Of a stretch of DNA of 64,000 bases, positions 1 to 14,139 are shown in pieces. Made by a program: the position numbers and the translations under genes. The notes below the pieces were generated by a model. That model did not search any database. It saw only the letters and a list, made by a program, of their open reading frames with translations, and was not told the DNA's origin. Every line of letters starts with the position of its first letter. Position 1 is the first letter of the stretch. This DNA is from Siphonodentalium dalli (lineage: Eukaryota; Mollusca; Scaphopoda; Gadilida; Siphonodentaliidae), in NCBI GenBank assembly GCA_032622095.1, contig CP136066.1, positions 61,100,609 to 61,164,608 of the forward strand, read 5' to 3'.

Positions 1-25
1 AGAGGTCTTCAAAATATATATGATA
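1..25 (-). repeat. 5' end of a truncated array unit
   Basis: The first 25 bases match the conserved 5' end of an array unit (GAGGTCTTCAAAATATATAT on the plus strand). The array therefore continues to the left of this window. Confidence 0.85.
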
Positions 26-580
26 CTAGCCGATGAGCCCGACGTTGTCCGGGCTATTCAAAAACCAAATTTCAAGTCGATAGCTCTACCCAGCCCGACG
101 TTGTCCGGGCTATTCAAAAACAAAATTTCAAGTCGATCGCTCTACCCGTTTCCGAGATCTGGTCTGCGCATGCGCGAAGCTGGCGTCGCACGGGCTCGGC
201 GACCCGATAAAATTCGTATCCGGGGCAAGATACATTCACATACCAAATTTCAAGTCGATAGCTCCACCCGTTTCCGAGATCTCGTCTGCGCATGCGCGAA
301 GCTGGTGTCGCACGGGCTCGGCGACCCGATAAAATTCGCATCCGGGGCAAGATACATTCACATAGCAAATTTCAAGTCGATAGCTCCACCCGTTTCCGAG
401 ATCTCGTCTGCGCATGCGCGAAGCGGGCGCCGCACGGGCTCGCCAATACGACAACGACGACCGCCTGGTCAAACTACACTCACGTACCAAGTTTCGTCCC
501 GATCGGTCAAGAATCGTAGATTTGTATTAATGACAGACAGACAAACAAACATACAGACAGAGGTCTTCAAAATATATAAT

Positions 581-644
<64 letters not shown>

Positions 645-2031
645 TAGCCGATGAGCCCGACGTTGTCCGGGCTATTCAAAAACCACATTTCAAGTCGATA
701 GCTCTACCCGTTTCCGAGATCTGGTCTGCGCATGCGCGAAGCTGGCGTCGCACGGGCTCGGCGACCCGATAAAATTCGTATACGGGGCAAGATACATTCA
801 CGTAGCAAATTTCAAGTCGATAGCTCCACCCGTTTCCGAGATCTCGTCTGCGCATGCGCGAAGCGGGCGCCACACGGGCTCGCCAATACGACAACGTCGA
901 CCGCCTGGTCAAACTACACACACGTACCAAGTTTCGTCCCGATCGGTCGAGAATCGTAGATTTGTATAAATGACATACATACAGACAGACAGACAGACAG
1001 AGGTCTTCAAAATATATATGAGACTAGCCGATGAGCCCGACGTTGTCCGGGCTATTCAAATACCAAATTTCAAGTCGATAGCTCTACCCAGCCCGACGAT
1101 TTCAAGTCGATAGCTCTACCCGTTTCCAAGATCTCGTCTGCGCATGCGCGAAGCTGGCGTCGCACGGGCTCGGCGACCCGATAAAATTCGTAATCGGGGC
1201 AAGATACATTCACATACCAAATTTCAAGTCGATAGCTCCACCCGTTTCCGAGATCTCGTCTGCGCATGCGCGAATCTGGCGTCGCACGGGTTCGGCGACC
1301 CGATAAAATTCGTATCCGGGGCAAGATACATTCACATACCAAATTTCAAGTCGATAGCTCCACCCGTTTCCGAGATCTCGTCTGCGCATGCGCGAAGCGG
1401 GCGCCGCACGGGCTCGCCAATACGACAACGTCCACCGCCTGGTCAAACTACACACACGTACCAAGTTTCGTCCCGATCGGTTGAGAATCGTAGATTTCTA
1501 TAAATGACAAACATACAGACAAACATGCAGACAAACATGCAAACATACAGACAGAGGTCTTCAAAATATATATGAGACTAGCCGATGAGCCCGACGTTGT
1601 CCGGGCTATTCAAAAAACAAATTTCAAGTCGATAGCTCTACCCAGCCCGACGTTGTCCGGGCTATTCAAAAACCAAATTTCAAGTCGATAACTCCACCCG
1701 TTTCCGATATCTGGTCTGCGCACGCGCACGCGCGAAGCTGACGTCGCACGCGCTCGGCGACCCGATACAATTCGTATCCGGGGCAAGATACATTCACATA
1801 GCAAATTTCAAGTCGATAGCTCCACCCGTTTCCGAGATCTCGTCTGCGCATGCGCGAAGCGGGCGTCGCACGGGCTCGACAATACGACAACGTCCACCGC
1901 CTGGTCAAACTACACACACGTACCAAGTTACGTCCCGATCGGTCTAGAATCGTAGATTTGTATAAATGACAAACATACAGACAAACATACAGACAAACAT
2001 ACAGACAGAGGTCTTCAAAATATATATGATA
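26..2031 (-). repeat. Higher-order repeat 1: units A-B(short)-C-D
   Basis: Unit starts (CTAG) are at 26 (A), 644 (B), 1024 (C) and 1578 (D). B is 380 bp instead of 627, lacking two 122-bp repeats. An (AT)n tract of about 60 bp separates A from B. The D unit carries the private variant CACGCGCTCGG near 1,750, shared only with the D unit at 7,435. Confidence 0.85.
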
Positions 2032-2586
2032 CTAGCCGATGAGCCCGACGTTGTCCGGGCTATTCAAAAACCAAATTTCAAGTCGATAGCTCTACCCAGC
2101 CCGACGTTGTCCGGGCTATTCAAAAACAAAATTTCAAGTCGATCGCTCTACCCGTTTCCGAGATCTGGTCTGCGCATGCGCGAAGCTGGCGTCGCACGGG
2201 CTCGGCGACCCGATAAAATTCGTATCCGGGGCAAGATACATTCACATACCAAATTTCAAGTCGATAGCTCCACCCGTTTCCGAGATCTCGTCTGCGCATG
2301 CGCGAAGCTGGTGTCGCACGGGCTCGGCGACCCGATAAAATTCGCATCCGGGGCAAGATACATTCACATAGCAAATTTCAAGTCGATAGCTCCACCCGTT
2401 TCCGAGATCTCGTCTGCGCATGCGCGAAGCGGGCGCCGCACGGGCTCGCCAATACGACAACGACGACCGCCTGGTCAAACTACACTCACGTACCAAGTTT
2501 CGTCCCGATCGGTCAAGAATCGTAGATTTGTATTAATGACAGACAGACAAACAAACATACAGACAGAGGTCTTCAAAATATATAAT

Positions 2587-2654
<68 letters not shown>

Positions 2655-4298
2655 TAGCCGATGAGCCCGACGTTGTCCGGGCTATTCAAAAACCACATTT
2701 CAAGTCGATAGCTCTACCCGTTTCCGAGATCTGGTCTGCGCATGCGCGAAGCTGGCGTCGCACGGGCTCGGCGACCCGATAAAATTCGTATACGGGGCAA
2801 GATACATTCACGTAGCAAATTTCAAGTCGATAGCTCCACCCGTTTCCGAGATCTGGTCTGCGCATGCGCGAAGCTGGCGTCGCACGGGCTCGGCGACCGG
2901 ATAAAATTCGTATCCGGGGCAAGATACATTCACATAGCAAATTTCAAGTCGATAGCTCCACCCGTTTCCGAGATCTGGTCTGCGCATGCGCGAAGCTGGC
3001 GTCGCACGGGCTCGGCGACCGATAAAATTCGTATCCGGGGCAAGGTACATTCACATAGAAAATTTCAAGTCGATAGCTCCACCCGTTTCCGAGATCTCGT
3101 CTGCGCATGCGCGAAGCGGGCGCCACACGGGCTCGCCAATACGACAACGTCGACCGCCTGGTCAAACTACACACACGTACCAAGTTTCGTCCCGATCGGT
3201 CGAGAATCGTAGATTTGTATAAATGACATACATACATACAGACAGACAGACAGACAGAGGTCTTCAAAATATATATGAGACTAGCCGATGAGCCCGACGT
3301 TGTCCGGGCTATTCAAATACCAAATTTCAAGTCGATACCTCTACCCAGCCCGACGATTTCAAGTCGATAGCTCTACCCGTTTCCAAGATCTCGTCTGCGC
3401 ATGCGCGAAGCTGGCGTCGCACAGGCTCGGCGACCCGATAAAATTCGTAATCGGGGCAAGATACATTCACATACCAAATTTCAAGTCGATAGCTCCACCC
3501 GTTTCCGAGATCTCGTCTGCGCATGCGCGAATCTGGCGTCGCACGGGTTCGGCGACCCGATAAAATTCGTATCCGGGGCAAGATACATTCACATACCAAA
3601 TTTCAAGTCGATAGCTCCACCCGTTTCCGAGATCTCGTCTGCGCATGCGCGAAGCGGGCGCCGCACGGGCTCGCCAATACGACAACGTCCACCGCCTGGT
3701 CAAACTACACACACGTACCAAGTTTCGTCCCGATCGGTTGAGAATCGTAGATTTCTATAAATGACAAACATACAGACAAACATGCAGACAAACATGCAAA
3801 CATACAGACAGAGGTCTTCAAAATATATATGAGTCTAGCCGATGAGCCCGACGTTGTCCGGGCTATTCAAAAAACAAATTTCAAGTCGATAGCTCTACCC
3901 AGCCCGACGTTGTCCGGGCTATTCAAAAACCAAATTTCAAGTCGATAACTCCACCCGTTTCCGATATCTGGTCTGCGCACGCGCACGCGCGAAGCTGACG
4001 TCGCACGGGCTCGGCGACCCGATACAATTCGTATCCGGGGCAAGATACATTCACATAGCAAATTTCAAGTCGATAGCTCCACCCGTTTCCGAGATCTCGT
4101 CTGCGCATGCGCGAAGCGGGCGTCGCACGGGCTCGACAATACGACAACGTCCACCGCCTGGTCAAACTACACACACGTACCAAGTTACGTCCCGATCGGT
4201 CGAGAATCGTAGATTTGTATAAATGACAAACATACAGACAAACATACAGACAAACATACAGACAGAGGTCTTCAAAATATATATGATATATATATATA

Positions 4299-4365
<67 letters not shown>
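2032..4365 (-). repeat. Higher-order repeat 2: units A-B-C-D
   Basis: CTAG starts are at 2032 (A), 2654 (B, 627 bp), 3281 (C, 554 bp) and 3835 (D). AT tracts lie at about 2,588-2,653 and 4,285-4,365. The C unit has private variants ATACCTCTACCC and CACAGGCTCGG. Confidence 0.85.
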
Positions 4366-4366
<1 letters not shown>

Positions 4367-6000
4367 TAGCCGATGAGCCCGACGTTGTCCGGGCTATTCA
4401 AAAACCACATTTCAAGTCGATAGCTCTACCCGTTTCCGAGATCTGGTCTGCGCATGCGCGAAGCTGGCGTCGCACGGGCTCGGCGACCCGATAAAATTCG
4501 TATACGGGGCAAGATACATTCACGTAGCAAATTTCAAGTCGATAGCTCCACCCGTTTCCGAGATCTGGTCTGCGCATGCGCGAAGCTGGCGTCGCACGGG
4601 CTCGGCGACCGGATAAAATTCGTATCCGGGGCAAGATACATTCACGTAGCAAATTTCAAGTCGATAGCTCCACCCGTTTCCGAGATCTGGTCTGCGCATG
4701 CGCGAAGCTGGCGTCGCACGGGCTCGGCGACAGATAAAATTCGTATCCGGGGCAAGGTACATTCACATAGAAAATTTCAAGTCGATAGCTCCACCCGTTT
4801 CCGAGATCTCGTCTGCGCATGCGCGAAGCGGGCGCCACACGGGCTCGCCAATACGACAACGTCGACCGCCTGGTCAAACTACACACACGTACCAAGTTTC
4901 GTCCCGATCGGTCGAGAATCGTAGATTTGTATAAATGACATACATACAGACAGACAGACAGACAGACAGAGGTCTTCAAAATATATATGAGACAAGCCGA
5001 TGAGCCCGACGTTGTCCGGGCTATTCAAATACCAAATTTCAAGTCGATAGCTCTACCCAGCCCGACGATTTCAAGTCGATAGCTCTACCCGTTTCCAAGA
5101 TCTCGTCTGCGCATGCGCGAAGCTGGCGTCGCACGGGCTCGGCGACCCTATAAAATTCGTAATCGGGGCAAGATACATTCACATACCAAATTTCAAGTCG
5201 ATAGCTCCACCCGTTTCCGAGATCTCGTCTGCGCATGCGCGAATCTGGCGTCGCACGGGTTCGGCGACCCGATAAAATTCGTATCCGGGGCAAGATACAT
5301 TCACATACCAAATTTCAAGTCGATAGCTCCACCCGTTTCCGAGATCTCGTCTGCGCATGCGCGAAGCGGGCGCCGCACGGGCTCGCCAATACGACAACGT
5401 CCACCGCCTGGTCAAACTACACACACGTACCAAGTTTCGTCCCGATCGGTTGAGAATCGTAGATTTCTATAAATGACAAACATACAGACAAACATGCAGA
5501 CAAACATGCAAACATACAGACAGAGGTCTTCAAAATATATATGAGACTAGCCGATGAGCCCGACGTTGTCCGGGCTATTCAAAAAACAAATTTCAAGTCG
5601 ATAGCTCTACCCAGCCCGACGTTGTCCGGGCTATTCAAAAACCAAATTTCAAGTCGATAACTCCACCCGTTTCCGATATCTGGTCTGCGCACGCGCACGC
5701 GCGAAGCTGACGTCGCACGGGCTCGGCGACCCGATACAATTCGTATCCGGGGCAAGATACATTCACATAGCAAATTTCAAGTCGATAGCTCCACCCGTTT
5801 CCGAGATCTCGTCTGCGCATGCGCGAAGCGGGCGTCGCACGTGCTCGACAATACGACAACGTCCACCGCCTGGTCAAACTACACACACGTACCAAGTTAC
5901 GTCCCGATCGGTCTAGAATCGTAGATTTGTATAAATGACAAACATACAGACAAACATACAGACAAACATACAGACAGAGGTCTTCAAAATATATATGATA
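4366..6000 (-). repeat. Higher-order repeat 3: units B-C-D
   Basis: CTAG starts are at 4366 (B), 4993 (C) and 5547 (D). The C unit has a mutated end: the plus strand reads CAAG instead of CTAG. The same change recurs at 10,832. The D unit reads CACGTGCTCGAC near 5,840, also found near 11,679. Confidence 0.85.
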
Positions 6001-6433
6001 CTAGCCGATGAGCCCGACGTTGTCCGGGCTATTCAAAAACCAAATTTCAAGTCGATAGCTCTACCCAGCCCGACGTTGTCCGGGCTATTCAAAAACAAAA
6101 TTTCAAGTCGATCGCTCTACCCGTTTCCGAGATCTGGTCTGCGCATGCGCGAAGCTGGCGTCGCACGGGCTCGGCGACCCGATAAAATTCGTATCCGGGG
6201 CAAGATACATTCACATACCAAATTTCAAGTCGATAGCTCCACCCGTTTCCGAGATCTCGTCTGCGCATGCGCGAAGCGGGCGCCGCACGGGCTCGCCAAT
6301 ACGACAACGACGACCGCCTGGTCAAACTACACTCACGTACCAAGTTTCGTCCCGATCGGTCAAGAATCGTAGATTTGTATTAATGACAGACAGACAAACA
6401 AACATACAGACAGAGGTCTTCAAAATATATAAT

Positions 6434-6501
<68 letters not shown>

Positions 6502-7888
6502 TAGCCGATGAGCCCGACGTTGTCCGGGCTATTCAAAAACCACATTTCAAGTCGATAGCTCTACCCGTTTCCGAGATCTGGTCTGCGCATGCGCGAAGCT
6601 GGCGTCGCACGGGCTCGGCGACCCGATAAAATTCGTATACGGGGCAAGATACATTCACGTAGCAAATTTCAAGTCGATAGCTCCACCCGTTTCCGAGATC
6701 TCGTCTGCGCATGCGCGAAGCGGGCGCCACACGGGCTCGCCAATACGACAACGTCGACCGCCTGGTCAAACTACACACACGTACCAAGTTTCGTCCCGAT
6801 CGGTCGAGAATCGTAGATTTGTATAAATGACATACATACAGACAGACAGACAGACAGAGGTCTTCAAAATATATATGAGACTAGCCGATGAGCCCGACGT
6901 TGTCCGGGCTATTCAAATACCAAATTTCAAGTCGATAGCTCTACCCAGCCCGACGATTTCAAGTCGATAGCTCTACCCGTTTCCAAGATCTCGTCTGCGC
7001 ATGCGCGAAGCTGGCGTCGCACGGGCTCGGCGACCCGATAAAATTCGTAATCGGGGCAAGATACATTCACATACCAAATTTCAAGTCGATAGCTCCACCC
7101 GTTTCCGAGATCTCGTCTGCGCATGCGCGAATCTGGCGTCGCACGGGTTCGGCGACCCGATAAAATTCGTATCCGGGGCAAGATACATTCACATACCAAA
7201 TTTCAAGTCGATAGCTCCACCCGTTTCCGAGATCTCGTCTGCGCATGCGCGAAGCGGGCGCCGCACGGGCTCGCCAATACGACAACGTCCACCGCCTGGT
7301 CAAACTACACACACGTACCAAGTTTCGTCCCGATCGGTTGAGAATCGTAGATTTCTATAAATGACAAACATACAGACAAACATGCAGACAAACATGCAAA
7401 CATACAGACAGAGGTCTTCAAAATATATATGAGACTAGCCGATGAGCCCGACGTTGTCCGGGCTATTCAAAAAACAAATTTCAAGTCGATAGCTCTACCC
7501 AGCCCGACGTTGTCCGGGCTATTCAAAAACCAAATTTCAAGTCGATAACTCCACCCGTTTCCGATATCTGGTCTGCGCACGCGCACGCGCGAAGCTGACG
7601 TCGCACGCGCTCGGCGACCCGATACAATTCGTATCCGGGGCAAGATACATTCACATAGCAAATTTCAAGTCGATAGCTCCACCCGTTTCCGAGATCTCGT
7701 CTGCGCATACGCGAAGCGGGCGTCGCACGGGCTCGACAATACGACAACGTCCACCGCCTGGTCAAACTACACACACGTACCAAGTTACGTCCCGATCGGT
7801 CTAGAATCGTAGATTTGTATAAATGACAAACATACAGACAAACATACAGACAAACATACAGACAGAGGTCTTCAAAATATATATGATA
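6001..7888 (-). repeat. Higher-order repeat 4: units A(short)-B(short)-C-D
   Basis: CTAG starts are at 6001 (A, 500 bp, one 122-bp repeat fewer than the copy at 26), 6501 (B, 380 bp), 6881 (C) and 7435 (D). B, C and D match block 1 at an offset of exactly 5,857 bp. Confidence 0.85.
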
Positions 7889-8443
7889 CTAGCCGATGAG
7901 CCCGACGTTGTCCGGGCTATTCAAAAACCAAATTTCAAGTCGATAGCTCTACCCAGCCCGACGTTGTCCGGGCTATTCAAAAACAAAATTTCAAGTCGAT
8001 CGCTCTACCCGTTTCCGAGATCTGGTCTGCGCATGCGCGAAGCTGGCGTCGCACGGGCTCGGCGACCCGATAAAATTCGTATCCGGGGCAAGATACATTC
8101 ACATACCAAATTTCAAGTCGATAGCTCCACCCGTTTCCGAGATCTCGTCTGCGCATGCGCGAAGCTGGTGTCGCACGGGCTCGGCGACCCGATAAAATTC
8201 GCATCCGGGGCAAGATACATTCACATAGCAAATTTCAAGTCGATAGCTCCACCCGTTTCCGAGATCTCGTCTGCGCATGCGCGAAGCGGGCGCCGCACGG
8301 GCTCGCCAATACGACAACGACGACCGCCTGGTCAAACTACACTCACGTACCAAGTTTCGTCCCGATCGGTCAAGAATCGTAGATTTGTATTAATGACAGA
8401 CAGACAAACAAACATACAGACAGAGGTCTTCAAAATATATAAT

Positions 8444-8507
<64 letters not shown>

Positions 8508-10151
8508 TAGCCGATGAGCCCGACGTTGTCCGGGCTATTCAAAAACCACATTTCAAGTCGATAGCTCTACCCGTTTCCGAGATCTGGTCTGCGCATGCGC
8601 GAAGCTGGCGTCGCACGGGCTCGGCGACCCGATAAAATTCGTATACGGGGCAAGATACATTCACGTAGCAAATTTCAAGTCGATAGCTCCACCCGTTTCC
8701 GAGATCTGGTCTGCGCATGCGCGAAGCTGGCGTCGCACGGGCTCGGCGACCGGATAAAATTCGTATCCGGGGCAAGATACATTCACATAGCAAATTTCAA
8801 GTCGATAGCTCCACCCGTTTCCGAGATCTGGTCTGCGCATGCGCGAAGCTGGCGTCGCACGGGCTCGGCGACCGATAAAATTCGTATCCGGGGCAAGGTA
8901 CATTCACATAGAAAATTTCAAGTCGATAGCTCCACCCGTTTCCGAGATCTCGTCTGCGCATGCGCGAAGCGGGCGCCACACGGGCTCGCCAATACGACAA
9001 CGTCGACCGCCTGGTCAAACTACACACACGTACCAAGTTTCGTCCCGATCGGTCGAGAATCGTAGATTTGTATAAATGACATACATACAGACAGACAGAC
9101 AGACAGACAGAGGTCTTCAAAATATATATGAGACTAGCCGATGAGCCCGACGTTGTCCGGGCTATTCAAATACCAAATTTCAAGTCGATACCTCTACCCA
9201 GCCCGACGATTTCAAGTCGATAGCTCTACCCGTTTCCAAGATCTCGTCTGCGCATGCGCGAAGCTGGCGTCGCACAGGCTCGGCGACCCGATAAAATTCG
9301 TAATCGGGGCAAGATACATTCACATACCAAATTTCAAGTCGATAGCTCCACCCGTTTCCGAGATCTCGTCTGCGCATGCGCGAATCTGGCGTCGCACGGG
9401 TTCGGCGACCCGATAAAATTCGTATCCGGGGCAAGATACATTCACATACCAAATTTCAAGTCGATAGCTCCACCCGTTTCCGAGATCTCGTCTGCGCATG
9501 CGCGAAGCGGGCGCCGCACGGGCTCGCCAATACGACAACGTCCACCGCCTGGTCAAACTACACACACGTACCAAGTTTCGTCCCGATCGGTTGAGAATCG
9601 TAGATTTCTATAAATGACAAACATACAGACAAACATGCAGACAAACATGCAAACATACAGACAGAGGTCTTCAAAATATATATGAGTCTAGCCGATGAGC
9701 CCGACGTTGTCCGGGCTATTCAAAAAACAAATTTCAAGTCGATAGCTCTACCCAGCCCGACGTTGTCCGGGCTATTCAAAAACCAAATTTCAAGTCGATA
9801 ACTCCACCCGTTTCCGATATCTGGTCTGCGCACGCGCACGCGCGAAGCTGACGTCGCACGGGCTCGGCGACCCGATACAATTCGTATCCGGGGCAAGATA
9901 CATTCACATAGCAAATTTCAAGTCGATAGCTCCACCCGTTTCCGAGATCTCGTCTGCGCATGCGCGAAGCGGGCGTCGCACGGGCTCGACAATACGACAA
10001 CGTCCACCGCCTGGTCAAACTACACACACGTACCAAGTTACGTCCCGATCGGTCGAGAATCGTAGATTTGTATAAATGACAAACATACAGACAAACATAC
10101 AGACAAACATACAGACAGAGGTCTTCAAAATATATATGATATATATATATA

Positions 10152-10204
<53 letters not shown>
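7889..10204 (-). repeat. Higher-order repeat 5: units A-B-C-D
   Basis: CTAG starts are at 7889 (A), 8507 (B), 9134 (C) and 9688 (D). These match block 2 at offsets of 5,853-5,857 bp and share its private variants in the C unit. Confidence 0.85.
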
Positions 10205-10205
<1 letters not shown>

Positions 10206-11839
10206 TAGCCGATGAGCCCGACGTTGTCCGGGCTATTCAAAAACCACATTTCAAGTCGATAGCTCTACCCGTTTCCGAGATCTGGTCTGCGCATGCGCGA
10301 AGCTGGCGTCGCACGGGCTCGGCGACCCGATAAAATTCGTATACGGGGCAAGATACATTCACGTAGCAAATTTCAAGTCGATAGCTCCACCCGTTTCCGA
10401 GATCTGGTCTGCGCATGCGCGAAGCTGGCGTCGCACGGGCTCGGCGACCGGATAAAATTCGTATCCGGGGCAAGATACATTCACATAGCAAATTTCAAGT
10501 CGATAGCTCCACCCGTTTCCGAGATCTGGTCTGCGCATGCGCGAAGCTGGCGTCGCACGGGCTCGGCGACCGATAAAATTCGTATCCGGGGCAAGGTACA
10601 TTCACATAGAAAATTTCAAGTCGATAGCTCCACCCGTTTCCGAGATCTCGTCTGCGCATGCGCGAAGCGGGCGCCACACGGGCTCGCCAATACGACAACG
10701 TCGACCGCCTGGTCAAACTACACACACGTACCAAGTTTCGTCCCGATCGGTCGAGAATCGTAGATTTGTATAAATGACATACATACAGACAGACAGACAG
10801 ACAGACAGAGGTCTTCAAAATATATATGAGACAAGCCGATGAGCCCGACGTTGTCCGGGCTATTCAAATACCAAATTTCAAGTCGATAGCTCTACCCAGC
10901 CCGACGATTTCAAGTCGATAGCTCTACCCGTTTCCAAGATCTCGTCTGCGCATGCGCGAAGCTGGCGTCGCACGGGCTCGGCGACCCTATAAAATTCGTA
11001 ATCGGGGCAAGATACATTCACATACCAAATTTCAAGTCGATAGCTCCACCCGTTTCCGAGATCTCGTCTGCGCATGCGCGAATCTGGCGTCGCACGGGTT
11101 CGGCGACCCGATAAAATTCGTATCCGGGGCAAGATACATTCACATACCAAATTTCAAGTCGATAGCTCCACCCGTTTCCGAGATCTCGTCTGCGCATGCG
11201 CGAAGCGGGCGCCGCACGGGCTCGCCAATACGACAACGTCCACCGCCTGGTCAAACTACACACACGTACCAAGTTTCGTCCCGATCGGTTGAGAATCGTA
11301 GATTTCTATAAATGACAAACATACAGACAAACATGCAGACAAACATGCAAACATACAGACAGAGGTCTTCAAAATATATATGAGACTAGCCGATGAGCCC
11401 GACGTTGTCCGGGCTATTCAAAAAACAAATTTCAAGTCGATAGCTCTACCCAGCCCGACGTTGTCCGGGCTATTCAAAAACCAAATTTCAAGTCGATAAC
11501 TCCACCCGTTTCCGATATCTGGTCTGCGCACGCGCACGCGCGAAGCTGACGTCGCACGGGCTCGGCGACCCGATACAATTCGTATCCGGGGCAAGATACA
11601 TTCACATAGCAAATTTCAAGTCGATAGCTCCACCCGTTTCCGAGATCTCGTCTGCGCATGCGCGAAGCGGGCGTCGCACGTGCTCGACAATACGACAACG
11701 TCCACCGCCTGGTCAAACTACACACACGTACCAAGTTACGTCCCGATCGGTCTAGAATCGTAGATTTGTATAAATGACAAACAAACAGACAAACATACAG
11801 ACAAACATACAGACAGAGGTCTTCAAAATATATATGATA
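10205..11839 (-). repeat. Higher-order repeat 6: units B-C-D
   Basis: CTAG starts are at 10205 (B), 10832 (C, mutated to CAAG) and 11386 (D). These match block 3 at an offset of 5,839 bp, including the mutated terminus. A few single-base differences separate the two copies, for example CACATAGC here against CACGTAGC near 4,646. Confidence 0.85.
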
Positions 11840-12394
11840 CTAGCCGATGAGCCCGACGTTGTCCGGGCTATTCAAAAACCAAATTTCAAGTCGATAGCTC
11901 TACCCAGCCCGACGTTGTCCGGGCTATTCAAAAACAAAATTTCAAGTCGATCGCTCTACCCGTTTCCGAGATCTGGTCTGCGCATGCGCGAAGCTGGCGT
12001 CGCACGGGCTCGGCGACCCGATAAAATTCGTATCCGGGGCAAGATACATTCACATACCAAATTTCAAGTCGATAGCTCCACCCGTTTCCGAGATCTCGTC
12101 TGCGCATGCGCGAAGCTGGTGTCGCACGGGCTCGGCGACCCGATAAAATTCGCATCCGGGGCAAGATACATTCACATAGCAAATTTCAAGTCGATAGCTC
12201 CACCCGTTTCCGAGATCTCGTCTGCGCATGCGCGAAGCGGGCGCCGCACGGGCTCGCCAATACGACAACGACGACCGCCTGGTCAAACTACACTCACGTA
12301 CCAAGTTTCGTCCCGATCGGTCAAGAATCGTAGATTTGTATTAATGACAGACAGACAAACAAACATACAGACAGAGGTCTTCAAAATATATAAT

Positions 12395-12448
<54 letters not shown>

Positions 12449-14092
12449 TAGCCGATGAGCCCGACGTTGTCCGGGCTATTCAAAAACCACATTTCAAGTC
12501 GACAGCTCTACCCGTTTCCGAGATCTGGTCTGCGCATGCGCGAAGCTGGCGTCGCACGGGCTCGGCGACCCGATAAAATTCGTATACGGGGCAAGATACA
12601 TTCACGTAGCAAATTTCAAGTCGATAGCTCCACCCGTTTCCGAGATCTGGTCTGCGCATGCGCGAAGCTGGCGTCGCACGGGCTCGGCGACCGGATAAAA
12701 TTCGTATCCGGGGCAAGATACATTCACATAGCAAATTTCAAGTCGATAGCTCCACCCGTTTCCGAGATCTGGTCTGCGCATGCGCGAAGCTGGCGTCGCA
12801 CGGGCTCGGCGACCGATAAAATTCGTATCCGGGGCAAGGTACATTCACATAGAAAATTTCAAGTCGATAGCTCCACCCGTTTCCGAGATCTCGTCTGCGC
12901 ATGCGCGAAGCGGGCGCCACACAGGCTCGCCAATACGGCAACGTCGACCGCCTGGTCAAACTACACACACGTACCAAGTTTCGTCCCGATCGGTCGAGAA
13001 TCGTAGATTTGTATAAATGACATACATACAGACAGACAGACAGACAGACAGAGGTCTTCAAAATATATATGAGACTAGCCGATGAGCCCGAAGTTGTCCG
13101 GGCTATTCAAATACCAAATTTCAAGTCGATACCTCTACCCAGCCCGACGATTTCAAGTCGATAGCTCTACCCGTTTCCAAGATCTCGTCTGCGCATGCGC
13201 AAAGCTGGCGTCGCACGGGCTCGGCGACCCGATAAAATTCGTAATCGGGGCAAGATACATTCACATACCAAATTTCAAGTCGATAGCTCCACCCGTTTCC
13301 GAGATCTCGTCTGCGCATGCGCGAATCTGGCGTCGCACGGGTTCGGCGACCCGATAAAATTCGTATCCGGGGCAAGATACATTCACATACCAAATTTCAA
13401 GTCGATAGCTCCACCCGTTTCCCGAGATCTCGTCTGCGCATGCGCGAAGCGGGCGCCCGCACGGGCTCGCCAATACGACAACGTCCACCGCCTGGTCAAA
13501 CTACACACACGTACCAAGTTTCGTCCCGATCGGTTGAGAATCGTAGATTTCTATAAATGACAAACATACAGACCAAACATGCAGACAAACATGCAAACAT
13601 ACAGACAGAGGTCTTCAAAATATATATGAGTCTAGCCGATGAGCCCGACGTTGTCCGGGCTATTCAAAAAACAAATTTCAAGTCGATAGCTCTACCCAGC
13701 CCGACGTTGTCCGGGCTATTCAAAAACCAAATTTCAAGTCGATAACTCCACCCGTTTCCGATATCTGGTCTGCGCACGCGCACGCGCGAAGCTGACGTCG
13801 CACGGGCTCGGCGACCCGATACAATTCGTATCCGGGGCAAGATACATTCACATAGCAAATTTCAAGTCGATAGCTCCACCCGTTTCCGAGATCTCGTTTG
13901 CGCATGCGCGAAGCGGGCGTCGCACGGGCTCGACAATACGACAACGTCCACCGCCTGGTCAAACTACACACACGTACCAAGTTACGTCCCGATCGGTCGA
14001 GAATCGTAGATTTGTATAAATGACAAACATACAGACAAACATACAGACAAACATACAGACAAACATACAGACAGAGGTCTTCAAAATATATA

Positions 14093-14136
<44 letters not shown>

Positions 14137-14139
14137 ATA
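11840..14139 (-). repeat. Higher-order repeat 7: units A-B-C-D
   Basis: CTAG starts are at 11840 (A), 12448 (B), 13075 (C, 557 bp) and 13632 (D). The C unit is 3 bp longer than the usual 554 because of single-base insertions near 13,422, 13,457 and 13,573. These could be real or sequencing errors. Confidence 0.83.
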
